Notes: a model not told the origin generated them from the letters alone. 64,000 nt of DNA from Vandiemenella viatica (GCA_031002005.1 CM061921.1:128634036-128698035), one strand, 5' to 3'. Shown: positions 1 through 12,230, numbered from the stretch's first letter. A program made the numbers and translations.

Positions 1-947
1 TGACGTTTAACACTCCAGTATTTCCTAAGAATATCAAAGCCGGATACCTAAACCTGAACGTCCGTCCGTCTGTCCCGGACCCAATGCGGTGCTTCTAGTG
101 CCAGAGATTCGGGCATACGACGGTGTCATGTAAGGGCAACCCCACTTGTGGTAAGTGCGGCAAGGGTGCACATTAACCAGGTGTTAGTTGCATGCTACCA
201 CCGACGTGCGTCAACTGCTCCGGGTTGCACCCTTCATAAACTACTGAGTGCCAAGTGTATTTTGAAAAGCGCAAGATACAGGAGCTGAAGACCAAAGAGC
301 GGCTTCCTTACGGGGAATCAAAGAAGAAGGCCAAGTTGTTAGCCGCTCCCGTCTTCACAACTAGCTTTGCTAAGATGGCTTCAGCTCCTTTCAGGAAAGA
401 AAGTGTTGCTACGCAGACGTCCGTTGCAGACATGAGCACAAGTACAACGTGCTCATGTCAGTGCAAATGCGGCGCAAAAGCCGACAAAGTCATAACATCC
501 AAGACCGCGGACGTAGGTAGCAACACATCTGTGACCTCGATCACTCCAGCAGCAGTCACAAAGGCGCCACCAGCAGTAACAGTCAAGGTAACCGCCCCTC
601 CTATTCCACCACGTACAGTGACCCCAGTAGCAATACCATCAACTACCGGTGGAAAAGGTGACCAGGGGCTCCGTCGTCCAAAATTTAAATATACAGACCT
701 GACTCAGTTTGTACAAATTCTCTCTTCGTCTCCCCCCAGACTATCTACCAATAGGGAGAAGAAGGGGAAGAGGCAGCGAAAGAAAAAGAGTAGTAAAGTT
801 TTGGAGGAAAACACTGAGTCAGAGATGTCAGTCTCGTCTGCGGAGCCAGAGGAGACTGAAATGCCGGTGGACGAATCTGGTCCCGTTCCTCAGCAAGAAG
901 TGCACCAGGACCCACCCGATCCCGGGCGGGTGAAATTAAATCGGTAG
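1..947 (+). pseudogene. LINE ORF1 (gag-like, zinc knuckles), 3' part, decayed
   Basis: This is the C-terminal part of a non-LTR retrotransposon ORF1, a nucleic-acid-binding protein that packages the element RNA. It enters from the left edge. One frame from base 3 to the TAG at 945-947 reads through three internal stops. It shows cysteine/histidine clusters of the gag zinc-knuckle kind (for example CGKCGKGAH near 150-170 and CVNC near 215), followed by a Lys/Arg-rich and Pro/Thr-rich tail (open from 255). ORF2 begins at 949, one base after the stop, which is the usual compact ORF1/ORF2 spacing. The zinc-knuckle spacing and the following ORF2 suggest an I-group (LOA/R1/I-like) element; the clade is inferred. 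Confidence 0.75.
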
Positions 948-948
948 G

Positions 949-2756
949 ATGGCTCCGATACTTCAATGGAACATGAACGGTTTTACGGCTCACAAAGAGG
1001 AGTTACAACTCTTGGCACGGTCTAATCTATTGTGTCTCTGTCACCAAGAGAAACATTTTAGACCAACACATTAACCTGTGCTAAGAGATTATAACGTATA
1101 CCGGAAGGACGATACCGAGGGTGATCGAGCAAAGGGGGGAGTGGCTGTGTTTGTACGGAAGACTGCTCACTCCGAACCTGTTGCTCTCACCTCTAACCTA
1201 CAGGCAGTAGCTGCCAGAATTCATGGACCGGTACAATTACGGTATGCTCCTGATATCTACCGCCGGAGTCACCAGTTGATTTCGTTCAACTGGCTGATTT
1301 ACTGTGGCAAATTTTTTGGCCTTTTCTCCTGCTAGTAGACTTTAACGCGCACTGTGCGATGTGGGGGTAGACCACCGATTGCCCCAGAGGTCGGGAAATT
1401 TGTAGATTACTGGAGCGAGAGGATGTATGCGTCCTTAATACCGGTCAAATGACGCACTTCACTACGGCTACCATTACGTCCTCTGCCATTGATCTTTCTC
1501 TTTGCTCTCCTTCACTTGAGGACTCCGTGCGCTGGGAGGTGGATCGTGACCTTCATGGAAGCAACCAATTCCCAATATGGCTGCACATGGAACTTGAAAG
1601 TTGAAGAAGAACAATCGATGACAAATAGAATATCAGAAGAGCTGATTGGCAGCTCTATCGCCGTTAAGTCACACTCCAACAGTGTGAGAATATTTATGAG
1701 AAGGTGAAACACTTCACCGAAGTCATCCACCGGACGGCTGATATATCCATGCCTAGCAAATCAGGAGCGCTGCGTAGAACACCCGTCCATTGGTGGAACA
1801 ATGAATGTCGTTCTGCCATCCAGGTTCGGAGACGGGCCCTGAGCCGTTTCAGGTTGCACCCAACATCTGACAACCTCGCGGCGTTCAGAGTTGCTGGAGA
1901 TAAGGAGCGTCGAGTGATTAAGGAGAGCAAGAGAAGGTAATGACAGAACTTTGTGAGCACCATTAACCGTTCCACATCATCGGCAAAAGTATGGGAGTCA
2001 ATCCGCCGTATATCTGGAAGGTACTCTCGATCCCCAGTAGCTGGATTACTGGATCAGGGACGTGTAGTCACCAACGAGCGAAGCATAGCGCAGCTAATGG
2101 CAGAGTCGTTCGCTGCAATTACTTCATCTGCCGGGCTGGAACGTCTGTTTCAGCAACGAAGAACTGCTGCCGAAAGCCATATTCTAATCTTCGACTCGTC
2201 GGATTTTAGGCGTGTAATAACCCCTTTCACATTTTTGGAGCACCAAGGACACAGCACCAGGACCCGACTTGATCCAGTACCAGATGCTGAGGCATCTTAG
2301 CAACGACGCTAAAGAGTACCTTCTAAGTATCTTTAACGATAAATGGACCGGAGGACACTTCCCCGACTCGTGGAAAGAAGCAACGTTAATCCCTATTTTA
2401 AAAACCGGGAAGGACAAATTGTTGCCAGGTAGTTATCGTAATATTGACTTAACAAGCTGCGTCGGGAAGACACTAGAGAGGATGGTAAGCCGCCGCCTTG
2501 TCTGTTGTATCGAATCCCGAAACCTACTGAGTCGCTTTCAGTGTGGATTTAGGAAGTTGCGTTCCAGCTTGGACAACCTTATCCTGTCGGAAGTGGCGAC
2601 ACAGTACAGCTTTATTCGCAACCAACATCTTGTTGGCGTGTTTTTTTTTATACAGTGTCCCACCACGTAGTGTCGCAGAAGCTGTGCAGCTCCTCTGGGA
2701 TTTGAGGGACACGGGTTCGTATCGTTTTTGGTATTTTTGGTATAGTTACGCCTGTG
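949..2756 (+). pseudogene. LINE ORF2 (endonuclease-reverse transcriptase), truncated and frameshifted
   Basis: This is a relic of the LINE enzyme that nicks target DNA and reverse-transcribes element RNA. It starts MAPILQWNMNGF, the standard opening of an APE-type endonuclease. A further endonuclease block (YNVYRKDD, KGGVAVFVRK) follows at 1078-1200. The reverse transcriptase begins near 1950 and includes LIPILKTGKDK, YRNIDLTSCVGKTLERMV and the fingers block FQCGFRK near 2540. Several frameshifts and stops break the frame. Similarity fades near 2756, before the YxDD active-site block, where an inverted CR1-like fragment starts. Together with ORF1 this is a 3'-truncated I-group LINE on the plus strand. 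Confidence 0.8.
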
Positions 2757-2771
2757 TCACGACGAGCGAGT

Positions 2772-3196
2772 GGCTACTCATCTACATCTACATATCTACA
2801 TTTACATATATACTCTGCTATTCACAAAATTGTGGGTGGCAGAGGGTGCTCAGCTTTAAAGCTAATCTCTTTGTTGTGCATTCCAATCCCTAATGGTACG
2901 AAGGATAAAAGAATTCATATAAGAATCATTACGGCACCTTATTTCTCTAATCTTATCTTTCCTGTCATTCAGGCTAAAACTGGTTGATGGAAGAAGTATT
3001 TCACTACACTCGTAAATGAAAGTGGGAGTACACATGTTTACCAATAAGTTTAAACGAAACGTGCGTCGTCTATCTACCAGAAACTCCCAGCCTAGTCTAC
3101 TAATCAGTTCTGTGACGCTTTCATAAGGACTGTAGCAAGCAGTCACGAATCGAGCGGCTCTTCTCTGTACTTTCTCTATACTTTCGATCAACTCCT
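2772..3196 (-). mobile_element. CR1-like LINE, 5'-truncated 3' end
   Basis: On the minus strand, 3191-2862 encodes about 109 residues of the extreme C-terminus of a CR1-like LINE ORF2: KVQRRAARFVTACYSPYESV, then DRKDKIREIRCRND and FILRTIRDWNA. The same blocks occur in the plus-strand copies at 53.8-56.4 kb and 60.9-62.4 kb. The 3' end (2772-2830) is a string of CATCTACA-type short repeats followed by a segment also found at the 3' end of the 56.4-kb copy. No poly(A) is seen, as is usual for this group. The copy is 5'-truncated and lies tail-to-tail with the preceding LINE relic. Confidence 0.8.
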
Positions 3197-3369
3197 TACG
3201 AAAGAGGAGAGATAGAGGATAGATAAACTGATTAAAACACTGAATGAAATAACAAACTCTGCACAGCAGATGGTTTTAATCAGCGACCTAAAGATGTGTA
3301 CATGGTCTAGGGTAACAGGTTCTGCACGCCCTTCCTTATAGGATTTTAAGATTAAAAATTTATGAATTG

Positions 3370-3700
3370 ATGTAACTAATGGAAACAATGTTCTATACTC
3401 CCTTAGAGTACTTAAGAATAGACATATTCTGGAGGCAATTCTCTGCACTCCCTTCCTTATACTATTAAATAGTGATGTAACTAAGGGAAAAAAGTTCTAT
3501 ACTCCCTTAGAGTTCTTAAGAGTAGGCATATAAACTTCTGGAGCAAAGGGTCTGCCCTCCCATTGAATACTTAGGAATTAACATAGATGATAAGTATAGA
3601 TGGCAAGTGGAAGGTGTTACTTAACTGTAAGTATCTAGCTGTACCGGCTGGGATCTCAAGAAGAACTGATAACGCTCAACTATGGCGTGTATATAGAGTT
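3370..3700 (+). repeat. Unclassified dispersed repeat, copy 1, with internal duplication
   Basis: The stretch 3490-3690 recurs in the same orientation at 11505-11712. Shared blocks include TTCTATACTCCCTT, CATTGAATACTTAGGAATTA and AAGTATCTAGCTGTACC. Within this copy the block TGATGTAACTAA...TTCTATACTCCCTTAGAG occurs twice (about 3370-3432 and 3472-3540), a ~100-bp tandem duplication. No coding sequence, terminal inverted repeat or poly(A) is visible, so the class is unknown. Confidence 0.7.
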
Positions 3701-4147
3701 GAAGTTTGGAGATGGTGCCTTGGGCGGAGAGAGCGTCCAGACGGCGAAGGTGAGATGAAGCTATTCACTGGGATGACGACTGGGCGAAGGCAATTCTTCT
3801 CGGTGTGAAGCCTGTGACTGATGAGCACCTCCTGTGCTGTCAGTGGGTCTTCACCAAGTTGGGGTAGTTGGCAGTTTCGTGTAGCGTTTTTATAAGGAGT
3901 GTTATTCTATCACTCTCTCCTGGCTTTACTTCACGTCGGGCAGTGTTTGTTTTCGCTTTTCTTGCCGAGGTGTGTGTGATCGGCAGAATCATAGTGGAAG
4001 AAATTAACCGTCACCGTAGTTATTATGACTTTAGATCTGAGACTGTTGCACCTATATATGAATATCGCAGATATTACACGTCCACCTCTCGAAGAATTGG
4101 TGCAGCAATTTCAATGTCGTTCATGAAGGTCCAGCCGTGTGAGTGAC

Positions 4148-4335
4148 GTTAATTATAATGCAATGGGCTAAGACTACACCCGTGTCAATTGGATGAACCT
4201 TACAAAGTAAAAATCTAATTACAATCCAATTATCTAAAACTACACCCGCGTCAATGGTTGAACCTTACAAAGCAAGAATTTACGTAAGTATAATTCAATG
4301 GTCTAAGACTACACCCGTGTCAATCGGATTGCCCT
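4148..4335. repeat. Tandem repeat, about 3 copies of a ~67-bp unit
   Basis: Three imperfect direct copies share AAGACTACACCCGTGTCAAT (second copy: AAAACTACACCCGCGTCAAT), followed in the first two by GAACCTTACAAAG. The third copy is cut short after the shared core. No function is apparent. Confidence 0.8.
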
Positions 4336-4339
4336 ATCC

Positions 4340-7300
4340 ATTGTCGATACGCTTGGAGAGGCAGGATTCTTCAATTCCGGAGATAGCAGCGTGTCCTTAC
4401 CCAGAGCTTGGTACTCTAGTGAAGACGACTTGCTCATAGTTGGAACTGAGTGAAGGCGGTCTGGTCATGATTCTGGATTCGCGGCCTTCGTTTATAATGG
4501 TTTTCTGGATACATATTTTCCCACAGCAGTCATTACTGAAGCGATTTATTCTCCTGCAACAATCCTTGCACTTACAGTATTTCAAACAACAACAAATAAC
4601 ACATATGTTACAACTGTAGAACTGGTATATGATATAATGGAAGTACTTCTGGGGAAAGGAGTTTTCATGGTCTGTTCTTGTTGGATTTCCATTTCGAGAG
4701 CGGAAAGTTTGTGTCCTGCGACCTTAAATTCGTTTAACTGCATGGCGGTTTTCTCCATAGGGAGGTTTACTAATAAACATGAGATATTAACCGTACCGTT
4801 ATGGTGATGCAACAATCTATATCCATACTTAAGTTTGTAACCACGCCCATACTGGTTTCATTGGTTTGAATTACTCATAGATTCACAAACATGTCTTTGA
4901 ATGTATAGACTCTGGAAATAAGGCTGAGCAAAAACTTAAATATTATAGAGTTAGAACAGCCACAGTAAAACGATAAAGTAATAGTTATAGTTCATTTTCA
5001 AATAACTATTTCTAGAGTATATTCATATCAGACTTCATATGACCAAAGAGGTTAAATGTAACAACATTATCACAGTAAACAATTTTCTGCGTGGTTCATA
5101 CATTAGTTGCTTCAATTGATTTACATTTACTTTTTCCAGTTAAAAATAACTTATACAATAATACTACACTAACTCATAAGCAACTTTTTCTTTCTCTCTG
5201 TATAAAATAATTACAGAACAAAACCGATAACTAAGCATATATGATCACTTAACACATTGAAAATAAATTATACTGATTTGTGTAAACAGTCTCAAAAACT
5301 CTGAATGTAATACCTGTCAGTAATGATAAAAACAAGAATGCAAACGTCTTGTCATTTATACAAATAATTATAAAACATAATAAAAAATACTGAATATACC
5401 AATCTACAAATATATGATTCTTCTTGAATTCTATTCTAGGTTTGTGAACATAAATATTTTATCTTCAATAATAAAGATCTCACTATTCATAACTATACAA
5501 TATTTTATATTAATCAGAGGATTTGTCTTGACATTGAAGGGCAGATAAATTTGCTTTTGTATATACTGCACAGATACCGATCGATAGAAATTAGCATGAC
5601 GTTTATTTTGAAATAGGAACCTTTTTCCTGTGGAAACATTTCTTATTAATTTATCACACAAGTCCTTGCATTTAAATTGTGATGGACAGGAAATCATTGC
5701 AGCCACAAAATGCAACACATGGTACCTTAACAATTTCACTGACTGTTCTATGACTTATTAGGAATATGAGGCACTGTATATTACTCAAGACCTAGTTTAA
5801 ATTCAGAAAATATTGAAACGAGAGCAATACATTAGAACATATCAGTTTGGCATAAAGCTACCGGAATTTAGTCTAGATTCGTTAGGCAAGGGGGTAACCT
5901 TGTACAAATTGTAAACATCATTGTCAATGAGTGGTACATTAATTACATATCCTAGAAAGTTACAAAAATACATTTAAGTCTGTTATCATAAATATTAAAT
6001 ATCCGTAAGCTTCAGTTGTAGGAACAAGAAACTTGAAGTACTTTTAGTCATCACGAAAACCTCTTAAACAGTTTACAATTCGAACTGAGTTAAATTAATT
6101 ATGTGTGATTATGAAATAATCATACTATCTAATAATCTCTTCAAAAATTAATGGTTAATCCTACTGCTATCCTCCTTAAACTAACATTATTATTGTTCAC
6201 ATAATCGACAGCATACCGTCACTTCGTTATTCCGTGGGCTAAAACGTTTTTCGCTTTGTGTTACTCCCTCTAATGTTAAAGCGGTACGAATTACTGTTAC
6301 TTGTCTGCTAGTTAATGTCAATAATTTCATCTATTCTGTTTGTTTCTTCTCCAGAAGTTAAAGAATCCGCACGTCTTACATTACTCCTGCTTTTTTAATT
6401 GAATGTTAAGCTTTGGACGTCCTTTATTCTTTTTGTATGCTGTGCTATTACTGGAGTTGAACTGAAAGAATGTATTCCCACAAAGATTAACGGATAATTG
6501 CATGTACGTTTCAGCTTGCGTAAATTTACTTGTAATATCGTCTAATTTAATATTGTCCATGTAGCAGTATATAACTTAGTTTTACACATAGCCAAGGCGA
6601 TGATTATCTTCTGGATTTGAGATTTCTCTCCTGCGTAGCATGTGAATACTAAACCATCTAGCACCCAACATACTTTAACTTCAATATTATTTTAAATTAT
6701 TTGCATGGATTTTTTTAAGGTTTACTAATTACTTCAGGGCCTTTAGTTTCTTATAGGTCAGCTTGCTCACTATGGATCTAATTTTCTATAGTTACTTCTT
6801 CTAACGGATTTGTCTTCCTTAGAATTTACTAATTTGAATTCTGAATCATATCATAATAACTTTCGTTTATTCCCTTTAGTTCATGATAAATGTTCTTGGG
6901 ATAAATTATGAAACGATTTTAGTTTTTAATTTCAATTCATCTGAATAAAATAATTTTACAAATGTATGTAGATTCCTGCTGTAATATGCCTTACGTTTTT
7001 CTTCGAAATGTACGCTGAAGCCAGTTCAATAATTTTATAAGCATGCATATGCTAAATAGGGTCGTCTTACAACAATGTATTTAAGTGTCTTGCCCTTTCT
7101 ATATTTCTCCACTTGACATCTACACACTTTCTGAAAAACATACACGTTGTAAATTACAACGACATATGTTGACGTTCATGTCAATGGCTTTTATTCTACA
7201 TTCTTATTTTTAGCACCTCGGACTTTATGTTTGGACTTTATGTATTTTAATAACAAAATTTACAATGATTTTATTATTCTAACTATGTTAGTTACTAAAT

Positions 7301-7470
7301 TTCTTCGCGATTACTGTTGGTGGTTCTTAATCCTTCTGCACATTCGGCCTCGTCTTGAACCTCTCTAAATCAGTTTAAAGCTTATGAATACTTGTATTAC
7401 TATTATTATTTTTATAACCTGATAATTCTAATCTCTAAGTTCCAAGAAAATTATTGCAAATATCTGTCAT
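4340..7470. other. AT-rich interval, no supportable gene
   Basis: This interval has only short open frames. The longest, 5739-5431 on the minus strand (102 codons, Lys/Asn/Phe-rich), has no motif I recognise. The lower part could be the decayed downstream end (integrase, LTR) of the Gypsy-like relic that begins at 7480, but I could not identify integrase motifs. Confidence 0.4.
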
Positions 7471-8149
7471 GCTGGTTGATGTTCTGGGGTTATTGTAATA
7501 CCTGAAATTCTTAACTGCTACGCAATCGCAAACAGTTCCTCATATATAATTCGGTTTTGACAATGCTCTTGATGCATAATTTTATCGATAAATCTCTAGC
7601 GTCTGCCGTTTTAAACGTTTAAAATTTTGTATAGTGTAACAATGTTATATCAATCAAATTTTTGCATTCAAATTTTGAATTGTTTCCTTTTGTTATTTTA
7701 TCCATGTTACCTTCGTTTAAGTTCCCATGTAATAGCTCTTCTCTTACTATCTTATGCGACGGCTTTCCCAGTTGATCAAGCACGTCGGTAATGTTAGATA
7801 ATTAAAAGTATCTCGCATGGTTATGTTGTTCTGCTGTGTATAACTAACAACGACCTTCCGTTTCTGTGTTCCTGAAAAATCTAATCTCTTCGGGATTAAT
7901 AACAGTTTCCCGCGTTTTTACTTGAAACAATTATATCGTCGGTCAACATTTTATCTATATGTTTTTGTACGATAATTCGTTAAGTTTCTGGAAATGCGTA
8001 AAGGTCTCGTGTTTATTATCTTCGCGTGGGTATCTGGTATTTTTATTAACTATGTCGGTATATGCCAATTTATCTCCTTGTATAAGGAAAACATCGTCGA
8101 ATTCGGCACATAGTCTGAGAATATCCGATTCTGCCTCTGAAATCATGTG

Positions 8150-8680
8150 ACCCGTCTATAATTTGCTTTCGTATATCACTAGCTCGCGCTGAAAAGTCTT
8201 TAAGTGGTTGGGTATGTATTTCCCGGCATTTATAAGAGTTTAATGGTATGGTGTTAGGAATCTCCTCAACAAGAATTCGTTCATAACTGAAATTAATTGT
8301 TTGTCCTGAAGTATTCACAATACTGGTTAAACATGATTCGTTCTACAGCGTCAGTGATTAAAATAATTGATACTAGTTCTCTCCTATGTAAGGTCTCTTC
8401 GGTTAGACCGGAAGTTGACTTATTAAAAGTCGAACTATTTTTTCTTCTCGGGGATTGGGGGGGGGGGGATAGTTCTTCGTGTGAATGGTAATTGATCCCC
8501 GTGTATGTGTAAACCTCTAGTGTTATAATTCAAAATAGCTTTTTCCTTGGAAAGTATGTCCCTCCCCATTCGTCTATGATAAGGAATGTCTACTCCCGTG
8601 TTTATTACATGAAATTTGTGATTAACTAGTTGGTTACCAATGTGTACTTCAACATTAACCTTTCCCTAAGTGTGTATAGA
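8150..8680 (-). repeat. Tandem duplication inside the Gypsy relic, copy B
   Basis: This is the second, downstream copy of the protease-linker segment. It leads directly into the reverse-transcriptase start near 8140, so it is the copy in the normal pol context. It contains a G/C homopolymer run (plus-strand G run around 8457-8468) not present in copy A. Confidence 0.6.
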
Positions 8681-8689
8681 TTCATTTCC

Positions 8690-9200
8690 AATTTATGTGA
8701 TCTATTTCTATTTGCATTCTGCAGTTCATTAGCTCGTGCCTGAAATTTCCTTCCAAGTATTCTTTTAGTGATCTAAATTTATAAATTGTTGATGGGACTA
8801 GCGTAGTAATTCCTTCAACTGAATTTCTTCCATAATTAAAGCTGACTTCTTCTGACGTATTTATTAGTCTCGTTAAACAAGTACTGTTGTTAACTGGTAC
8901 AACAGCGTCCGAAACAAAAGATCGAGTTGCATAATCCTCCTATGTATTGAATTCACATGTGATAAATAATCAAATTATTTTTCTTCTTCACGTGGCCCGG
9001 TAGTTATTGTTTTCACACCGTAGTAAATGTCTTGTAACGTAGGTTTAAATTGCCCTGCCTTTGGCAAGTACTGCCAATTAAATTGTTATATGATATGACT
9101 ACCTTCCGCGTTTATTAAATGAACTAATTATGTGACCTAACATATTTGTACTTATCTATAATTCTAATTCAAGCGGTCCTATGTCTGTACAATTTGTTTA
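8690..9200 (-). repeat. Tandem duplication inside the Gypsy relic, copy A
   Basis: This segment carries a protease core plus linker: ELEL...NMLGH near 9180-9140, then CLTRLINTSEEVSFNYGR near 8880-8825, then the region ending RHELMNCRMQIEIDH. The same order recurs about 520 bp further along the minus strand in copy B (CLTSIVNTSGQTINFSYER near 8335-8285). The two copies have diverged considerably. Confidence 0.6.
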
Positions 9201-9260
9201 GCTACACCTATAATTAATATTTTCTCATTATTATAATATTTAACGTTACTCTCTAAACAT

Positions 9261-10288
9261 TGCTTGAAGAGAATCATTAACCAAACTTTAGCTAAAATTT
9301 ATGACTGAATAATTCTATAACTGTTTGCTTTACAGAGTATGACATTAAAATTACATTTAAATTGGCATTTTATGGACTTCGAACGACTTCTACTGGTCGT
9401 CCACTGACAATTTCCTTAAAGGGTATAACAAAACCTAATTCTTACGTGAACAGTCTACGGCCATTGTAAGACCCATACAGACGTGAAGCAATTGCCCTGT
9501 TCGTCTGCTAACAGCCTTTAAGTTCTACCTTCTCTTCGGCTTCAACGCCGCTTTCTAGGGACATCTATTGTGTTATTTCATCCAACATTAGAACACACTA
9601 TTTCCAGACATCTCCGTGTCATGTACACTTACAATAACCGTGGATTACACAGTTCATCACGTTTATCAACAATGTGCCACCGTTTATGACACTTACTATT
9701 TATTCATATTAGGCACTATCCGTGACCTAACACCTTTATCATAACAAAAATGTGACCTTCCTCGCCACACGTGTGACCTCCCCGCCACACCAAAACACTT
9801 TGACCATTATATTCTCTTGATACGTAACCATCCTCGCTGCGCACAAAACACTTTGAATCACGGTCTGAACCTCTCCTGGCTCAATCGCATGCCTTAGATC
9901 TCTCTCAGTCACTGATAAACTAACACTAACTGAATACACTAGGATAGACTTAAAGTTTCTGTCCTGAACTAAAACTTACTTGGCCAGTGAGGCGATGTTA
10001 TGCTGTTGAAATTGCTAGATGGCGTGTTGCCTGCGATGCCTCTTGTTCCTCCAATTGGGATTTTCTTGTTCTGCTTGATTATCCTTCTTTGAATAACGGT
10101 CCTCTTCTCGTCCACACACATCTGCCCTTAATCGTTCTTCTAATTTTTTTCTGCCTATGAAAAAGAATTTATTAGCCTCTGACACCACTATAAAATGAGT
10201 AGGGAATAGCTGGCAATGACTGTTTATCTAATACTTAAATATGGAATCTGTCACTCGCGATAAGTAGTCAAAAGGATCTGTCTGTGTG
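9261..10288. other. Interval without supportable features
   Basis: This stretch is AT-rich with one 66-codon open frame (9939-9739, minus) that matches nothing I recognise. It could hold decayed upstream parts of the Gypsy-like relic. Nothing firm is visible. Confidence 0.35.
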
Positions 10289-10965
10289 TATTTGAGTGCA
10301 CGGCAGTGCACCCACCAAGTCGAGTCAACGGCGGCACTGCCTACCCTTTTCTCGAAGCGATTCGGGCCATTTTTGAACCTCAATTTCTTCGGTCGTATTT
10401 ATGCTTCATGTCTCAAATTTCTGTTATGCATAGATATCAGAAGTCTTAGCAAACGTACGTAATTTTATTATGTTACTGTTCTTAGCTCGTATGTTATTCG
10501 GATGCAAACTTCAGAGATTTTGTCACTCACTCACTGACTGACTGACTGATGATCATCAAAATTCTAAGGCACTTCCAGTAGCCGTAGAAAGCTGAAATTT
10601 GGTACACGGACAAAATTTTACCCACATATTATAAGAAAAGTCTGAAACTCGTAAATTTTCATATACCTACCCCCTTACCTACTTCTAACGTGAAATCGCT
10701 TTCTACCCTAATTACTTTATAAAGCTCAGATTTTCACTGTAGGGTCAGCTTAACATGTTTAACTAAAGTGTTTAATTATACTTCTTTCCTTTTCTTACTT
10801 TTGAAGTTATTGAAATTCAAAATTTTATTTCGGCACAACACCCCGACATCAAAATTCCACTGTATTTCCAGTAATCCTAGAAACAAGTAATTTGGTACAC
10901 ATATATGGTTTCATCCCCAAATCATAAGAAAAATCTGATATTGGAGTTTTTCACCGTATTTATCT
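10289..10965 (+). repeat. Long inverted repeat, left arm
   Basis: This arm begins TATTTGAGTGCACGGCAGTG and runs through CCAAGTCGAGTCAACGGCGG, a (CACTGACT)-type short repeat near 10530 and CTAAGGCACTTCC. It matches the reverse complement of 18490-19081 closely over most of its length, with one ~80-bp gap. Within the arm a module with AATTTGGTACAC ... TATAAGAAAA...TCTGA occurs twice (about 10570-10670 and 10860-10965), so the family has internal repeats. The outer tip is a small palindrome (GTGCACGGCAGTGCAC). Class unknown. Confidence 0.8.
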
Positions 10966-11192
10966 ATATATAAAAAGATGAATATTTGTTTGTTTATTCT
11001 TCATACAAATCCACAGTTTTCATCCGATATCGATGAAACTTTGCACACCTTTCCTTTGAAACATGGAGAAAAATACTGTCTATATTTGGTTGAACAATTT
11101 CTCGTCATATTTTCACGTAAATTTGAAAAATTACCGAAAAGAACATAGACCGACGTTTAGGATGTGAAGACTCTGTAGTTCCATACACTATC

Positions 11193-11265
11193 GTGGGCTG
11201 GTGGCCCGTTGGTTAACGCGCTTGCCTGCTAATGTTTGTATCGCCGGATCAAATCTAAATGGAGG
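11193..11265 (+). mobile_element. tRNA-derived SINE head
   Basis: The sequence GGTGGCCCGTTGGTTAACGC resembles a tRNA A box, and CGCCGGATCAAATCT lies at the right distance to be a decayed B box. This is the internal RNA polymerase III promoter layout of a tRNA-derived SINE. No CCA-type acceptor pairing is convincing, so this is not called as a tRNA gene. Confidence 0.5.
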
Positions 11266-11489
11266 CGAAGATTTTTAAAAATTGTTTTTGATCGTAAGAG
11301 TCACGCCTGGTCCGTCGGTTATTCGGATTGAATGTTAAACTGCAGATATTGCAAATTTAGGGGTGCAATGCGAGGAAAATCGTAAGTAGTCAAAAAAGAA
11401 GACAAAATAAACTGGTGCCAGAAACTTTCAATCAGACACAAAATAATAGTACAGTGCTGAGCAAATCGAACTCTATATTAAATAATACG

Positions 11490-11712
11490 ATTTGTCTCTA
11501 AACAAATTTCTATACTCCCTTCGAGTATTTAAGAATAGACATTTAGGCTTCTGGATGCAAGGCTCGGCACTTCCATTGAATACTTAGGAATTAACAAAGA
11601 TGATAAATGTAGATGGCAAGTCGAAGGTGTTACTAAACTGTAAGTATCTAGCTGTACCAGCTGGGACCTCAAGAAGGACCGATAACGCCCAAGCATGACG
11701 TTTATATTGTAA
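11490..11712 (+). repeat. Unclassified dispersed repeat, copy 2
   Basis: This is a second copy, in the same orientation, of the repeat at 3490-3690. It shares TTCTATACTCCCTTCGAGTA (with small differences), CATTGAATACTTAGGAATTA and GTATCTAGCTGTACCAGCTG. It lacks the internal duplication seen in copy 1. The two copies define a family of at least ~200 bp. Confidence 0.7.
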
Positions 11713-12230
11713 CAGTCGTCTAACTTGCTTATTAAATTCGTGTAATAAATAAATTTTGTATAATCAAATTGTTTATCAAACCTTATTTTATTAATGAATT
11801 GGAATATATTTAAACATGAATGATTCCAAACAAAACTCGATCATTATACTTCATTTAATCTCATACTGAAAGTATTCAAAAGAAAATAAATCAGAACAGT
11901 TATTACATATTTTCTTTCCATAATTTTATCAAAGTGTGAAAATAAAATTTACAACCATTAAAAATAAATACATTCTGAAATTTATTCATTCATCCCGGCA
12001 TTATAAATACACGTATTCACACAAATTATTCAAACAATATTACTTCGTTTGGTAGCTATGATTATGAAACACTAGGGATAATCATTACTTCGGGAATCAT
12101 TAAGTATTAATACTTTTAACGGGTGCGTTATGTCTGATGCATTAATTACAAGGTGGACTTGTCGTAACTATTTAATGTGCTTGCTGCGGCTATACCGTTT
12201 GCTGGAAAGTAGTGGCTGGAGACTTGCGTT

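Larger units (their letters stand above)
7480..9260 (-). mobile_element. Gypsy-like LTR retrotransposon pol relic (protease to RNase H)
   Basis: Reading down the minus strand, the pieces follow the order of a Gypsy-like polyprotein. There are retropepsin-like sequences (VNVEVHIGNQLVNHKFHVIN ... MGRDIL near 8665-8540, and a second copy near 9185-9060). Next is the protease-RT linker (INTS...), then the start of reverse transcriptase (FDDVFLIQGDKLAYTD near 8120-8050). An RT block DVLDQLGKP lies near 7790-7750, and a possible RNase H-junction piece ending YEELFAIA near 7590-7510. Many stops and frameshifts show an old, dead copy. No LTRs, gag or env could be identified. Family placement rests on motifs read by eye. 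Confidence 0.65.

Noticed and set aside
3868..4146. 92-codon plus-strand frame with a hydrophobic start
   Set aside because: It has no recognised domain, no start context and no homology within the window. It lies in repeat-rich DNA and is best taken as a chance frame.
4148..4335. CRISPR-like array
   Set aside because: The copies are contiguous imperfect tandem units, not short repeats with unique spacers, and the DNA is eukaryotic.
5431..5739. 102-codon minus frame downstream of the Gypsy-like pol relic, possible envelope piece
   Set aside because: No signal peptide, furin-like site or membrane segment is visible. Position alone is not enough to call it an envelope gene.
8451..8470. G-rich run as a possible G-quadruplex regulatory site
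   Set aside because: It is a single homopolymer within a dead transposon, not four separated G tracts, and no gene lies nearby.
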